This document shows positions 1 to 11,125 of a DNA stretch of 64,000 bases, in pieces. The notes under the pieces are model-generated. The model ran no database searches. It was not told where the DNA came from and saw only the letters and a program-made list of their open reading frames with translations. Position 1 is the stretch's first letter. Every line of letters begins with the position of its first letter. A program made the position numbers and the translations under genes. The stretch is from Patagioenas fasciata (taxonomy: Eukaryota; Chordata; Aves; Columbiformes; Columbidae): assembly GCF_037038585.1 (NCBI RefSeq), contig NC_092520.1, positions 11,663,001 through 11,727,000 on the forward strand. Direction: 5' to 3'.

Positions 1-170
1 TCGGGAACTTATTTGGAGGAGTTGTGCTCCTGCCTCTCAGGTGCTGTGAGAAAAAAGACGCTTAGTTATGAGGCAGCTGATGGCAGAACACGCCTGAAAT
101 GTGCTGCCTCTGCATCCGTGCCGTGGTTCGATGGACGCAACGTGAGCATGGCAAGGTGGGAAGGCTGTAG

Positions 171-339
171 GCGAGGGTGAAGTGCACCGGGGCCACATCT
201 CCTACTCTGGAGACATTCAAAACCCGCCTGGACACCTTCCTGTGTAACCTCATCTGGGTGTTCCTGCTCCGGCAGGGGGATTGGGCTGGATGATCTTTTG
301 AGGTCCCTTCCAGTCCCTGACATTCTGTGATTCTGTGTG
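171..339 (+). mobile_element. CR1 LINE, 3' terminal fragment
   Basis: This is the 3' untranslated end of a CR1 retrotransposon. From about 198 it reads through the typical segment 'GAGACATTCAAAACCCGCC', then the GGGCTGGATGATC block, and ends in a CATTCTGTGATTCTGTG tail, the 3' terminus of one avian CR1 subfamily. Bases 198-337 are about 95% identical by eye to the reverse complement of the copy at 59908-60636, so both belong to one subfamily. Bases 171-198 look like the preceding part of the element with about 20 bp missing, so the 5' boundary is uncertain. It carries no coding capacity. Confidence 0.93.
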
Positions 340-3300
340 ATCTGTCGATGTTTCTCTCTCCATTTACCTTAATAAATAGTTTTGGCAGCCACTAGCTAAC
401 CTGCCTGCTTAGAGTAATTGCCATGTCAGTAAGGAGCCCTGCCGTGGGGTCCTTCTTTTAAATCCCGTACGAGGTTCGCCAGAGAGGTGACAGGAATTAA
501 TCTGAGCAACTAATTCCGGTTTTTGGGCTTGTGGCCAGGTGGTTCGAGGCAGCTCGCAGAAGCCGGGGGAGCAGATTAACGCTGCCTGCGCCACGTGATG
601 TTTTGGCTCCAAAATGTGCTGAAGGGACGCGTTTAGCATGGCTTCGCTGCCTTGCCAAATCGTTTGCTGTGTTATGTGGCATGAAAGACGGTAGTAGTTC
701 TTTTAGGGAAGGATGCTGTGTCTCATATTCCTCGCATTTTTCCACTGTGTTTCAATAGCTATTGGCTTCTACTCCACATCAGAGCTGCAGATCTCTCCTT
801 TCTTTCATGTGATACTGTTTTTGTTGGATTGTTTTTCTCCTTCAGTGTGTGGAAGTGTCTTCCCAGTACAATCCAAATGTAAAGCTACTCCCTGTCAAAC
901 CCTGTTGTCTCCACATTGCAGTTCTTTGACTCCAGAACCATTTTTTTTTTCAATTTTTCACTAATCTGAAGCTAAATCTTCCTCAAGATTTCAAGAATCT
1001 GTTACTTATTGTGGCTGGGAATAATTTCATGTGCCGGTGTCACAGCCTGGCCTGTGCGTAGGGTCAGGGCTTGGTAGTGCAGAAAAGGAGCTTTTATTTA
1101 ATGGAAGTGCCTAAGGACAAGGCAAACACAAAGATTAGTGATGCTACAACCTTGGTTGAGTTGCTTGATGTCACTAAAGTTGATTTATTTTTTGAATTGT
1201 GTGTTCTAAAGATGTGGAAGCCTTGGGATGGAAGGTATTACAAAGACTTTAAAGAATTATTAAACTGCATCACAGTAAAATGTCTTTCCCTGTCCCTAAT
1301 CATTCATATATTGTCCTGTTCTTTTTTTTTTTTTTTTTTTTTTGCGAAAATGGCTTTGTGTTTCTGATCAGTCGGTAAGGAGATCTCTGGGTAGCAATAT
1401 TGCTAATGGTGATAAGCAAAGTCAACACAGGGAGGGAACATGTGCTGAGGGTAGTGTTCCCCGGTCCTTGTCACCAGCCTCCATTTTGACTTTTTCATTT
1501 GTGGTGGCGATGAGTGATGTTAAGAGCATCTCCTGGGCAACATAGTGCCTGTGTGGTGTGATTTATGGACCGCTCTTTTAGAGAAGCAGCAATATTCTCC
1601 TTCATTCTGAAGAGAGCTTTAAAAACATACAAAAAGTTGGGAAAATATTATCTGTCTTTTAAAAACAAGATTCATGAACAGATGTATATATCTATTCTGT
1701 CACCATACAGATGGGCAGAAAACGTTTAGTTGTCATGGCAGCGAAATGTACAGTATCGCAGATGAAAAAGAAATATATATTAAAAAAGTACTGTCTTGCC
1801 AGTTGTTGTACCATGGCAGCAGCTGCCGAATTTGAGTTCTATTGTCCTGAAACTTCAACTCAATATCCTCCAGACCATCAGCAGCAATATTTGTGTCCTG
1901 TAACCTTCCTGCAGTTTGCTTTCAGAGCTTTAACCCTGGGAGGCATCAGTGTTTTCATCTCTAGTTATTTATTTAGATAGAGTTTGTCTCTTGAATGAGA
2001 ACTGGGCAGTGAGCAGTAGATGGATATCTCTGTTCTCATGCAAAAACATTATTAATAATAATTATTATTGTAAATCAACATTAACATTTTTATTTTGTTG
2101 TTAATTGAGATTTACATATTGCTGAGCATGATGTGTTACACCCTTGAAATTAGGGTGGAATAGGAACTATTTAGGCTGTAAGCAAAATGCCTGTATGTCT
2201 ATATATAAAATGAGCAGAGCTATCTACATGTTTAGAACAAAGTAAAACAGATACAGTATCCTTTGTGTTATGTTACATAGTTTTTGCTGGATAATATTGA
2301 CAACATTTTTTACATCTCACATTTTGCTGCCTTGATTTTTATTTTCTCCGCTGCAGATATTTGGAAACGGAACCATAAAACTTTTTTGTGGCTGTTAATT
2401 TCCCTTCGTGCTCTCCCAGGCGCGATGTGGCGGAGCGGCTGTAGATTAGTACACTGCATGGCCGTGTTTTACTTCTCCCTTCAACTGCTTAATTAGATTT
2501 ACAAAGAAATACTGTAGCATATTTGTATTATTCATTGGGATATTCTGCTCTGAAAAAAACAGTCTGTGAGAAAGAAATGAGATGATTCAGAGGGCTGTGG
2601 TGGTGGTTGGGAGAGCGCGGAGTCGTGCTGAGCCCCAAGGGCTCAGGCTGTGGCAAGGATGGACTGTGACGGTGGCTTTGGTCCCACCACAACGTCCAAA
2701 ATGGGACCCGTTGGATCCGCACCCCTGCCAGCACAGGGTGCTGCTGTTTCGCTGGGGTCACAAGTAGAAGATGTGCGCTAGTATCAGCAGGAACTACAAT
2801 ATTCACCAATGGATGCATGAAGGGATAGCAGCGACCAATTGTCTATAGTAAACTCAGAGCCATCATCAAAATTCTTTCTACTGCCATGTCTTGCAGGATG
2901 GCTTTAGACTGATTTTGAAATTGTTTTTCAAAGAAGAGAAGTGAGAGTTTTATCTTCCGCCTGACTTCGAGGTGCTGGTCCCTGTAATCTGCTCTGCGTT
3001 CTGTGTAATGTTGCGAATGTTTAGGGTGCATCCGTTTGGATACTACAAATGAGGTGCAGCCATTTCCATTTAAATGACCTTTTTTTTTTTGTTTGTTTCC
3101 TTAGCTGCTTGAAGCAGTGTTTCATTTTTGGAATAAACAAACAGAGTGCCAGGCCCTCTGAAGGTCAAAACTGTTTACAGAGCTCTTCCCTGCTTGGCTT
3201 TTGTTTTCTCAAAAAAATAAAATAAACTGGGATTTCTGGGATTTCAGGATTAGTTAATGTATTTACCCAGCCTTTAAAAGGTAATTTTCATGGGATAGAG

Positions 3301-3583
3301 AGATCTTGTTTACAATGTGTATAAAAAGATTAAAAGGAATTAATATAATTGTGTTAGACTATTAAGTAATCTCCTGCCTTCTGTCTATCATACCTTCAGC
3401 TGTGTTGCACTTTCTATTTCTACTTCTTCTTAATCTTCAATTAACTAGAAAGCTTTCTCCCATTTTTTAGTTCTGTCTCTTATTCCCTTCCAAAGCCTTT
3501 TCTAGGAAATCCATACATACCCTGGTATGTCCTCTGCACCTGTCTTATCTGTCACGGTCCTTCTCACTGTCCCTGCGACCAGC
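340..3583. other. Non-coding stretch, no gene seen
   Basis: I see no gene here. Open frames are short (under about 100 codons) and show no recognisable motif. The stretch holds a 22-base poly(T) run at 1322-1343 and small AT-rich patches near 2050-2080. A slightly GC-rich patch at about 2585-2765 has open frames on both strands, but their residues match nothing I know. Base composition is ordinary for avian intergenic or intronic DNA. Confidence 0.7.
1322..1343. repeat. Poly(T) run, 22 bases
   Basis: An uninterrupted run of 22 thymines. On the minus strand it would be a poly(A) tract, but no processed-gene body is recognisable next to it, so I treat it as simple sequence. Confidence 0.97.
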
Positions 3584-3668
3584 ATGGGGCCCTGATTCAA
3601 CTAAGTGCTTTTAACCCGATGAAGCCAGTGGGATTTAAATATGTGTCTGAGTGTTTTGGAATGGGATT
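3584..3668. mobile_element. Probable relic of an amniote palindromic MITE-like repeat
   Basis: The sequence runs from GGGGCCCTGATTCAACTAAG through a CAGTGGGATTTAAA core to AGTGTTTTGGAATGGGATTA. This resembles a palindromic repeat, known to me from turtles, crocodilians and birds, whose arms read roughly 'gggcctgattcagcaaagc' with a 'gaagtcaatgggac' centre. The arms are degenerate and only partly complementary here. The assignment rests on recalled pattern similarity, not on a search, and the boundaries are approximate. Confidence 0.45.
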
Positions 3669-6600
3669 AGCTTTTCTGAACTCAGGCCTTTATGAAAGCA
3701 ATGTTTCAGTCTCTGTCTACAGTTGTGTAGATGGAGAGCTGAGGCTCAGAGGGAAGGTGCCACGGGGAATAAAGATGCGCTTGCAATCAGCTTGCAATCA
3801 CCAGATATTGAGGAGCCTTCTCTCAGTGTGGTTTAGACTTTTAAATTCCTCTGTAAATCCAAACTGCTATTGCCAGAGTTCAAATCCAGTGAACCAGTCG
3901 CAGGACTGGCCCGTCCTGCTGGGTCTGTCTGCTCTTCTTCACCAGCACAATCCTGTTCTTAACCAAAGAAGAGGTGACTGGGCATGGAGGAAGAAGCTAA
4001 TGGCCAGCCTCGCCTTCATGTAAATGCCAGTGTTTTAATTTACATCACCTAACAAGAAAATGTCCTTGCTGGGGATGATTTCTCTTTCCCATGTCATTTC
4101 CTCCTCCTTTCACAGCTGCTGTTTGTTTCTTCTCTTTCCTTTGGATGATCCTTTAGTCTTCACCCCTCGTATACAGGAGGCCAGCACCGTGATGTCTCCT
4201 GCCTTTGCTCACAAAACGGGTCCAGTAAATCTTTGCATTGAATTGCTGCCAGACCCTTGCATTGTCACTTGCAATGATACGTCTTCTCCTATATGGCTGC
4301 AGGCTATTCTTTCCAGGGCTGGCAGATGGAGTGGTGGCTCCCCCTGAATGGGTCTTGCCCTGCTCAGACCCAGGCTCTCCTCTTGCTTTTATTAACCTCA
4401 GCCTTATTATGCTGTTGGTGTTCTTCAGGGTAACCAATGTAAAGAAGGAGCACGAGTGACACCGAAAGTCAGATTTCCTAAATATTTTTTTTTTTTGATA
4501 GGTTTGAAAATCCAGCCTTGTTTCTATATGAGTAATAAGACCAAGAGCCACAAGAATGCCGATGTCCTCATGCTGTCCTACATGCCTACCTTTGTCTGTC
4601 TCTGGGTCAGACTTTGTGTTTGAGCTTACTAGGGCTAAGTACTTCACTGAGCGTAGTCCTGATTTTGCCCAGCAGTAGCTGCACATGCTCAACCTCCCTC
4701 AGTGTCACGGTCCCCCAGCGGAGCATGGCTCATTTTTCGGAGGTGTCTGCTGTGGCTCTTGCTCTGTTTGAAGTGCGGCAAACTTCAGAAGTATGCCAGC
4801 TAGACAACTTCGACTGTTGTTTTTCTCTCTGGGTGCGTATTACTCGTGTGATCATTGGGTCTGATCTTACGGGTACGTGCTAGAGCTCACTGCCTTCTTA
4901 AAAACGCGTGTGCTGCATGGAAAGATTCATGGATATGAGCCCTCGCTAGTTCACAACCGGTAAATGAGCTAATGATGATACATCTTCCCCTCCCTGCTGC
5001 ACTCAGAATTTTTATTACAAGGCCAGTGTCATTTGTTTTCATCTCTTGCAGATCCTCCCTCCATCCTTCCCCATCCTAATCATTTCCCCTGAAAAACACC
5101 TACTGCAGTGACCTCCATTTGACTACGAAATTGAAGCACTAATCAGCAGGGCTGGTCTCCATGAGGTTTTTGTAAGTGTTGTATAGTACAGACCTTAGCC
5201 CCAAAAATCCCACGCTTACATTTTTTTTAAACAATACAGAGCCAGATATTTCCTTATATGTGAACTTCTGTCTCAGCATCAATGTCCTTTCTTAGAAGTA
5301 AATTCAAGGAGATGATTTGAGTGTAACTGTTCGCAAAGTGCAAAGTTCACCATTAGTTTAACCCACCACCCTCCAGGCTAATAGAAATTGTGTGAGGTTA
5401 ACATGTTAGAACACAGCACTTCCCGGCTCAGGAGCAGCCTGCATGGTATTTTCTTTGTGAAAATTTTAATTGTGGATCTTGGTGTCCTCCAGCTCTGCCT
5501 GTACAGTGAGCCTTGTCATGAGTGTCTGCCGTATGAATGGCACTTCCACATGCCAATAGCACACAAAGTAGTCATAAATTACTATTTTAATGTCAAATGC
5601 TTGGATGTGCATAGCTCTTGTTTCAACTCGGAGCCAGGATGTGAACATTGGAGTGCACGCCTCAGTGGAGAGAGATTTTCTGAATTTTGGAAGGTGACTT
5701 GCAAAGGTCATGCTCTTATCTAAGGAAATGGATTTAATCTGAATTGTGAAAGGGACAAATGTGTGTCTGCATTATGTATTTATTACTTAATGTCAAGAAG
5801 TGAATTATGGGTTTGGCAGATCTGTGTAATAGATGTCCGTAAGAGATTCTGGCAGCCTAAGCTGAATGAAAGAGCAGATTTGTGGACTAACATGTCTGTA
5901 AAAGGAATTATGTTTTGACTTTGTGCAAGATTTGTTAAAATATATTTTTATTCTGTTTTGGTAGTGGTACATGACTAATACATTGGATAAGTGCACGTGT
6001 GGGTGTACAGAAACCTGCGAAATGGTGGGGTTTTTGACAGAAATAATTCAGTTCCTGACTTTTTTGAGTGCTTGATGAAGTCATAAAAATCAGTGATCGG
6101 AATTGCCTCGACCTCACAGGTCATTTTATGCTCTTCCAGATCCATTGCGTTATTACCTTGGGCCCTCAGTTTACATTTCCCAAACGTGGGGGCTTCCTCC
6201 ATTCGCACTGCAAGATTTTTATTAATGCAGGGACGTGTGACTGTGTTTGGGCAGAGGGTAAAAATCCAGAGTGCTTCCTCTTATAAATACTTTTGGATGC
6301 TCAATCAGAGTTTTCCTGCCCTGCCCATCGCGGGAAGCCTTCTCCTCTTCCATCATGGGAGGCCTTCCCCTTCCTCCTTCTCAGCATCGGCCTTGGGATG
6401 ACTTTGTGCCCAGATCCCTGCTCCCCTTTTCCACTGCACAGACTGAACTACTTAAGGGGTATTTCCTTTTTGCCTCCCAGCCCCCCCTATCTCAACCTCA
6501 TAATTCAGTGCCGTCTGAGTGTCTGGCGTGGTGACAAATAATCCCTTTCACACGCCACTAGTTAGAGAGCCGAAGCTGAATCCTGACGTGTCCCTGGGCT

Positions 6601-9600
6601 CTCCCTAAGACCAAGTTTCTAGCTGCGGTTCATGCATTCTTTTAAATAATTGTATTTTTAGCACACTGGAGGGCCTCCCCTTCTCCCCCACCTTGTCTTC
6701 ATACCTAATTAGTCATTCCCTAATTAAATACCGTGGTACCTCCCAAATTACTTGCACCATGAGGGAATGCGGTTCTCTGTTTCCCGGATACAATCTGGTT
6801 TGTGCTGCATGGGAATGATGAATTTGTCTCACAGATAAATTTACTGGGAACATTTTTCATAACGGTTTAGCTTGAGGCATGTTTATGTTTTGAATCATAT
6901 CTCACATTTTCGGAGATTTTTGGGTTTTTGGAGACTACCACTGTCTCATTCCTTAGGGAAGGACAGGGTGGAGTTTCTTAGTGTTTCTCCTGATGGTTTC
7001 GTTAGTCTTTTGAGGGTACCATTCTCCCTGTTTGAGCTACCTATTTCAAATATTCCAGCAATGTTGTATAATTTGGTAGCTTCTTGGTACCTTTTGGTTG
7101 ACTGCCAGTTTCTAAACTTGAAGAATGGCATATGTCAGCTTGTAATGTCCTTCATATGTTTCATAGTTTGTGCATATGTATTTAACTCTCAGTGTTGTTC
7201 TCTGGATTTAGCTGGAAGCTGGTGCTCACCATGAGATAAAGGTAATCAAATGATGAAGCTGTAGTCACACTCTGAACTCCTAATTTAATGAAAAAATCAC
7301 CCGAACGATGAAGTGTGTAATTATGCTGATTTTCATGACATTTAGGTCACAAATGGATTCTTCCTTGTGTACAGATGACATCAATTAAACTTGTTACAGC
7401 TTTCTGTTAAGTCACGGATTTGGCAATGCTTTTATATTAAGTGGGCATTAATTCTTGCTAAATTGTGAAATGGGTCTTTCTGTATTACTTCTTCCATCCA
7501 GAAAAATACCTGGAGAGATCCTTCTTTGTCCTAATGCCAGAAGAAGGTTGTAGCGTGGAAGTGTCTTCTACTGGGAACGTATCTTGGGGAGTATGTCTTT
7601 TGAGCTTAAAAAAAACCCAAATCAACAGATTTAATCTTCCATTTACATAGAAGTATGGATTTATATGGAACATCTATAGTGTTCGTGTCTGTATTTTTGA
7701 AGGAAGACAACTATGAAAACCGTAGTTCTTTACTTTTACCCCAAAAGTCTGGCAGAGCAGCAGAGATGCCAAGTTCTCCGGGCTAACCAGGGCAGTTCGT
7801 TAATGTCCAGAATGAACGGGGCAGTGTTGCCCAGTTTCTGTGCTAAAGCAGATCTGTCTTCTCTACTGAAAAGGTGTGGTAGGTGGCTAATGTGAGCGCT
7901 GAAACGGGAGTGAGTTTGCAGACAAATACTGTCCAGGCCATGTCTTGGCAAATTCGTATTACAGATAAGTAGATCCTGCCACCATAGGATAAGAATTGCA
8001 CAACTACATCAAAAACCAAAGTCCAACTGAGACTTGGAGGAGAGTAAGGAACCATGTTCCTGATGTCTCCTTGCTCTTAGATGGGCAGTTTTCCCCTTGA
8101 AATACCTTAGCATTTTTGAAGAAATTACTGTTTCTACAGAATGCACTACATACAGAATATGTAAAGGGATAGTATGTATATGTAAATTTTATATATGTAT
8201 GAATAAATCTGTGCAAATTGCACAGTAGTAATTTTCCTGAGGTTCTTTATAAATCTCACTAGGAGAAACTGCTTTTTTTTTTCCCTTCAATGTCATGTTT
8301 TGAACTTAACTGCTTCCCCTGCTGTGTTATTATTCTTTGATATTTCATTAATTCTGACTAAATTTTGTTGGCTGAATGATAAGCGTGGTTCTTATTTCTG
8401 CAGAAATGCTAATAAAGGATGGCATGCCATATTTGGGATTTTTATTGAATTTAATTAATAACAAAGTGAGTTAATCAGGTAACATTCACCTTGAACTTTT
8501 TCCTTTAAAGAGAGTTAATTTCTCATCTCTTGCATTTTTGTATTAGGTCGAAAATTTCAAAGTACGTTCTGGCAGCTACATTTGAATATCTTTATAGAGT
8601 CTAGTTAAATATTCTGTTTATAAGCGCTGCTGCTTAGTGATCTAATGAGCACAATACCAGTCTCTTGCCATATTATATCTCTCTGTTTCTTTACAGTCAG
8701 GAAATGCATCTGAATTCATTCAGCATGTAAAGCTCTTGTCAGTTGGTGTTATTTAATATGATAAGAAAGAACTTTTTAAAAAAGACTTAAGTGCATGCCA
8801 AATTATCATTTTTAAGTTTGAGTCCTTATATTTTGTACTCTGAAGAAACCCTTCATTTTAGGGCATTAAGTAGAAAATTAGATCAGTGCTGTAAAATAAT
8901 GACAATATTTCACAGCTATGTGCTAGTTTGTATTGTAGGGTAGTGCATATGCAAAAGTATTCACTTTTTCCATAATGGAGTAACTGAATGTGGATTTTAT
9001 TGGAGTGTTGCCAGCCTCAGCTGATTTTCTGTATGAACTATTAGGACAAAAGAAACTCCTTAAAATAGATATTCAGAACATGATGTTATGGACGCAATTC
9101 ATAAAGCTGCAGGAATGATTTCAAGAAGAAAAAGTAAGGCTGTGTAAAATTACATTATAAATCTCAAACTGGGGGAAGAGGAGGTGGAGGAAGATGTCAG
9201 AAGCATAAAGAAATTACCCTGGTTTTCAGGGAAAGAAATGTTAATCCAGCACTCAGTGTCTTTGAAAACTTCACCCTTTGGTATTCATATACTTATGACT
9301 GTGCCCAGAATATTGTGCACTGGAAGTACATTGAAAGAGTATGGTTAGGGTTGCAAAGTGAAGAAAAGAATCAGAACTTGGGGAAATGCATGTGCAGTTC
9401 TATTCTGTCCCCTCTCTGTTTGCATTAGTTATAGTATTTTTGCATGATCTTACTCATTCCCAAGCACAGTTTCTTGGGGACTGTTCGTTACTTTACTTGC
9501 CCCTTGTCATTCACTATTTTTTAACATTCTCGAGAATCTTCTCCAACAGGATAGATACCATTAAATTAATTGGGATTCCTTTGATGCTTTTCACTCCTCT

Positions 9601-10150
9601 CTGTGTCTTGCTTTCTTTTCATTGCAACCCTAATTGGCTGTGGATTCAGGCCCAGGTTGAGACTTCCAAGTGTAGGCATGTGGGCTTGACATCAGGGGTT
9701 TCTGAGTATGAACCTGCGTTTATTCAGCTGAAGAGATAGCAGGATATTTCCTATGCCCCAGCATTGCCTACCCGGTCTCATGCTAGAGCTGCAGAGGAGT
9801 ATTGGTCCATGCATAATTTCTGTCATATCTGTCAGTCCCTTGAGGATGTCTCAGATACACCGGGAAACCTTAAATGGCGCGGGATGCCAGTGTGGATGGA
9901 ACTGATTTTTTAGATGTTCATTGAGCGTGAGGGGAGCGTAGGTGTTTGGCTTACATGGAGACATCTACATTTGGGAATCTGAATCTAGACTTGGACTCCA
10001 TCCCTGATGTTAATGTTATTAACACATTGCAGATGGGAGCAGAGGCCCCAAAAATTGAAGGCAGAAAATATACAGATATTTTAAGGGCTGATTTTTTTAA
10101 AAACTACTGCAATCTGTATTTCAAAGCACATCAGAAAATTGCAGAAACTT
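3669..10150. other. Non-coding stretch, no gene seen
   Basis: This long stretch shows no credible gene and no recent transposon. The longest frame, 4153-4692 on the minus strand (179 codons), has no signal peptide, domain or codon bias I can recognise and overlaps competing frames on the other strand. A block at about 6630-6830 contains two TAATTA cores and is listed among the findings as a possible conserved element. AT-rich simple sequence occurs around 8160-8205. Confidence 0.65.
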
Positions 10151-11125
10151 TTAGATTGGGAGGTCCTCTAGCCAATCCTCTTGCTCCTGTCTGGTCTAAC
10201 CTCGACGTTAGATCCGTTAGCTCCAGGCCTTGTCCAAATTGGTTGAGAAAACACCTCTGAGCAGCCTGTTCAGTGCTTAACCACACTCATGGCTGTGAGT
10301 TTTCATTAATGTCTAACAGGAGTTTCTTTTGCTGCAACTCATGGCTCTTGCCTCTCTGTACTCTGTCTCTACAGCCTCTTTCGGTGAGAGAAGGCTGCAA
10401 TGAGGTCACCTCTGCCACCATTAACCTTTTATTTCCAATCTAAACAAATCCAGTCACTTCATTGTCTTCTCACAGATTGTATGCGTGGGTCTCCTGACAC
10501 TCCTACTGGATAGACACCAGCTTGTCATTAGCTTCTTACACTGGGGTGTCTAAAACTGGACCTGCTGTCCAGATGTGACCTCCCTACCCATGCTCTGCTG
10601 TCTACCCTGTGGTGGTGCATCATCACTGCCCAGTTTGTTGCCCACCGTGACTTTTTCTCCCAACCTGCTCACACTGGTTCCCAGCCTGTACTGATGCATC
10701 ATGCACCCCAGTGCAAGACTTGACTTGGGTCTTTGTTGGAGTTTTGAGTGGTTCTTGTCAACCGCATTAATGTCAGCTGATCTTCCATCTTACTGTGATG
10801 CCTCTGAAGAGTAACCTGCTCTCCACAACAGCTGTTGCTCCTCCTAAACTGGTGTCATCTGTGGAACTTGCCAAGGGTTTTTTTTATCCTACCGCTGAGG
10901 TTGTGTTGGAATAGCAATGGTCCAGGTCCTTTTAGGCACACCAGTCGTGATGAACACATGGATGTGTCATGAGCTAGGGTCACTTTGAACGAGAGACTTT
11001 GATTATTTGAGCCCAGCACCACTCCAGGTAGTTACTCATCCACTTTGTAGTCCACCTATCCAGTCCAAATCCATTAAATTAGGCTACATGGACTATGGGA
11101 ATCCTTTGATAAAGTAGAGCTTTGA
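10151..11125 (-). mobile_element. Ancient, heavily mutated CR1 LINE (3' UTR to ORF2 reverse transcriptase end)
   Basis: Read on the minus strand, this about 1-kb block follows CR1 order. On the plus strand it begins with the 3'UTR-like AGCAGCCTGTTCAGTGCTTA at about 10261. It passes CCAGATGTGACC near 10570 and CCAGCCTGTACTGATGCATC near 10681, then CTGGTGTCATCTGTGGAACT near 10850, which is the antisense of the reverse transcriptase A(D/E)D-TKL region. It continues through a segment matching the GPxLF region. Many substitutions and indels destroy every frame, and the terminal octamer tail is gone. Weak similarity may continue to about 11160. Its divergence marks it as much older than the copies at 21-34 kb. 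Confidence 0.8.

Noticed and set aside
1322..1343. Poly(T) as the tail of a minus-strand processed pseudogene
   Set aside because: No retrocopy body can be recognised on the adjacent side, and such retrocopies are rare in birds.
4153..4692. Minus-strand open frame of 179 codons, among the longest in the window
   Set aside because: No recognisable domain, signal or codon bias, and competing frames on the opposite strand. Length alone is not convincing over 64 kb.
9946..10260. Plus-strand frame of 104 codons with a soluble-looking N-terminal half
   Set aside because: Its second half runs into the antisense of the old CR1, and the first half matches nothing I recognise.
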